A stretch of 64,000 nucleotides of DNA from UBA3775 sp964584255 (GTDB taxonomy: Bacteria; Bacillota; Clostridia; Lachnospirales; Lachnospiraceae). Every line of letters begins with the position of its first letter. Position 1 is the first letter of the stretch. The notes beneath the pieces were generated by a model. It saw nothing but the letters and a program-made list of their open reading frames with translations. It did no database searches and had not been told where the DNA came from. Both the position numbers and the translations under genes were made by a program. The stretch is taken from positions 62,001 to 126,000 of the forward strand of contig CAZOZM010000003.1 in the NCBI GenBank assembly GCA_964584255.1, read 5' to 3'. Below, piece after piece: positions 62,764-64,000 of this stretch.

Positions 62764-63915
62764 TTATTCTCCCTCTTTCCAAGGAATAGAGAGACAAACC
62801 ACATACCAAACAATCCAATAAGGTTTTCCGTAATATGTCATCGTGATGCCCATTATAATTGATGCAATAATACAGGATATACTAAACATTCTAATCTTAC
62901 TATTTTCAACATGAGAAACTGAAACTAACTGTTCCATTAACATTTTGCAATACATCAGTAGTCCAATAATACCGAAATTAAAAAGCATTGCTAAATATTG
63001 ATTATGTGGGTGGCTAACATATGCACCATTTGATATTGCAAATGTATACTCGTGAGCAATCCCATGTCCATAAATCCATGTCAATCCTTTAATCTGACTA
63101 ATACAACTTTCCCATATATCAGTTCTCCCATCTAATGTAAGTGACTCACCCAAAATATCCTCAACAAGCCAACTGTAACTCTGCACATCAGGATTGAAAC
63201 TAAATGAAACTACAACTATTACGAGAAGTATACTACCAATTCTAATAACCTTCTTTTGTTTAGGCCATTTGTAAGTCATCTTTATAATAAAACAAACTAA
63301 TGCAAATACACACATTGTTACCAATGCTGTAGATACCCATTCCAAAACAGAAAAAACAACTCCAGATAATATGCACACTATGCAGATAATTTTATGAATT
63401 CGCTTTCCTCGAATAGAACTTATCAACGATATCGAAATAGCAAAAACAAGGATATCACTAATATTAACCCTGATACCCATAAAATATGCCATATTATATA
63501 TATTTACCTGATATAGACCTCCCATAAAAAAAGTAAGTAAGTTCATAAATACCATTCCAGAAAAAATAACGGAAATAATATATATACTTTTGTTATAATT
63601 TTTTTGAAGCAGATAAATTGCCATGATACTTGCAATATATAATGTATAAACATTCTGTATTACACTAACCAACCCCTCACCTGCTATTATAGATACAATA
63701 GTAACCCATATTAAAAAGCCATGCAGTATTAACCATTTTTTTTTACAGTAGTATCTTCCTTCTATTTCAAGTAGTAATGAATAAAAAAGACCTGCACAAT
63801 TAACGATATTTACTAAAGAAACTATATCTAAATATTTTTTTATAGAAATTGGCAAACATGCTGTTATAAAGAAAACAACAGCCAATACATATCTTGATGA
63901 AACACTTTTTTTCAC
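62764..63915 (-). CDS. Wzy-type O-antigen/capsule polymerase
   Basis: This 383-aa protein has about ten hydrophobic segments with a large loop containing LDGRTDIWESC, then GHGI and SHPHNQYLAMLFNFGIIG, typical of the Wzy_C/O-antigen ligase-polymerase family. It joins repeat units outside the membrane. The start is GTG 63915 with GAGG 7 nt upstream. Its presence with Wzx and Wzz/CapA indicates a Wzy-dependent capsule or exopolysaccharide. Confidence 0.82.
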   Translation of the reverse strand: MKKSVSSRYVLAVVFFITACLPISIKKYLDIVSLVNIVNCAGLFYSLLLEIEGRYYCKKKWLILHGFLIWVTIVSIIAGEGLVSVIQNVYTLYIASIMAIYLLQKNYNKSIYIISVIFSGMVFMNLLTFFMGGLYQVNIYNMAYFMGIRVNISDILVFAISISLISSIRGKRIHKIICIVCILSGVVFSVLEWVSTALVTMCVFALVCFIIKMTYKWPKQKKVIRIGSILLVIVVVSFSFNPDVQSYSWLVEDILGESLTLDGRTDIWESCISQIKGLTWIYGHGIAHEYTFAISNGAYVSHPHNQYLAMLFNFGIIGLLMYCKMLMEQLVSVSHVENSKIRMFSISCIIASIIMGITMTYYGKPYWIVWYVVCLSIPWKEGE

Positions 63916-63932
63916 CTTTGCACCTCATTTTA

Positions 63933-64000
63933 TTATACTATTCTCTCAATAAATCGAGCCAGAATTGCGTCAATTGAATACATTGAAGACATTTTTTTCT
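63933..64000 (-). CDS. C-terminus of an upstream gene (partial)
   Basis: The minus strand reads 21 open codons (ending MYSIDAILARFIERIV) before a stop, 17 bp ahead of wzy. The layout suggests the end of a glycosyltransferase or similar capsule enzyme, but the family cannot be determined from so little. Confidence 0.6.
   Translation of the reverse strand, partial: KKMSSMYSIDAILARFIERIV

Noticed and set aside
1..64000. CRISPR array, tRNA or rRNA genes
   Set aside because: No regularly spaced identical repeats with unique spacers, and no cloverleaf or rRNA-like stretches were recognised by eye.

Overview
The window looks like a chromosomal segment of a spore-forming Clostridia, most likely Lachnospiraceae. 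The evidence is the low GC with strong GGAGG ribosome sites, the spoIIGA-sigE-sigG block, a spoVB-type flippase, the clostridial IspH-ribosomal protein S1 fusion, and the biotin-dependent decarboxylase cluster common in that family. No rRNA, tRNA or CRISPR array was found. Where a start differs from the longest open frame, it was chosen from the Shine-Dalgarno position; several genes use GTG or TTG.

Layout. 1-7.1 kb: a truncated DUF2953-type membrane protein, an unrecognised protein, a rhomboid-like protein with a zinc ribbon, rqcH, a PHP phosphatase and a cysteine desulfurase. 7.3-9.8 kb: a SpoVB-like flippase and purC. 10.1-15.3 kb: a five-gene biotin operon with two carboxyltransferases, a carrier and a sodium pump. 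15.4-17.2 kb: recA-recX under a LexA box. 17.4-24 kb: plsX-acpP-rnc-smc-ftsY. 24-30 kb: rimO-pgsA-flavoprotein-cmk-ispH/S1. 30-32.5 kb: sporulation sigma genes. 32.7-36.2 kb: a phosphoglycerate mutase-like protein, citrate synthase and a phenylacetate-CoA ligase. 36.6-39.2 kb: a zinc-type ABC transporter. 39.4-43.1 kb: small membrane and transport genes with a LysR regulator.

From 43.3 kb to the end lies a cell-surface polysaccharide region. It holds rfbD, an LCP glycopolymer transferase, a class B sortase beside its probable substrate, a CapA/CapB tyrosine-kinase pair, GDP-mannose and GDP-fucose genes (manC, fcl, gmd and the salvage enzyme fkp), an AraC regulator, and wzx, an acyltransferase, wzy and the tail of a further gene. 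Two abortive-infection genes are embedded in it: an AbiH-family gene at 49-50.7 kb and an AbiF/Abi_2 HEPN gene at 58.6-59.5 kb. A wing-helix-like gene remnant and an IS3-family remnant lie close to them.

The strongest candidate for an unusual system is the AbiF locus. A near-consensus promoter drives a roughly 45-nt transcript that ends in a textbook hairpin plus eight U, directly ahead of the HEPN gene. This is an RNA-plus-toxin arrangement. Other notable signals are the hybrid sodium-pump/transcarboxylase operon, a possible leaderless spoIIGA, duplicated gene 3' ends, and a 33-bp intergenic tandem repeat.
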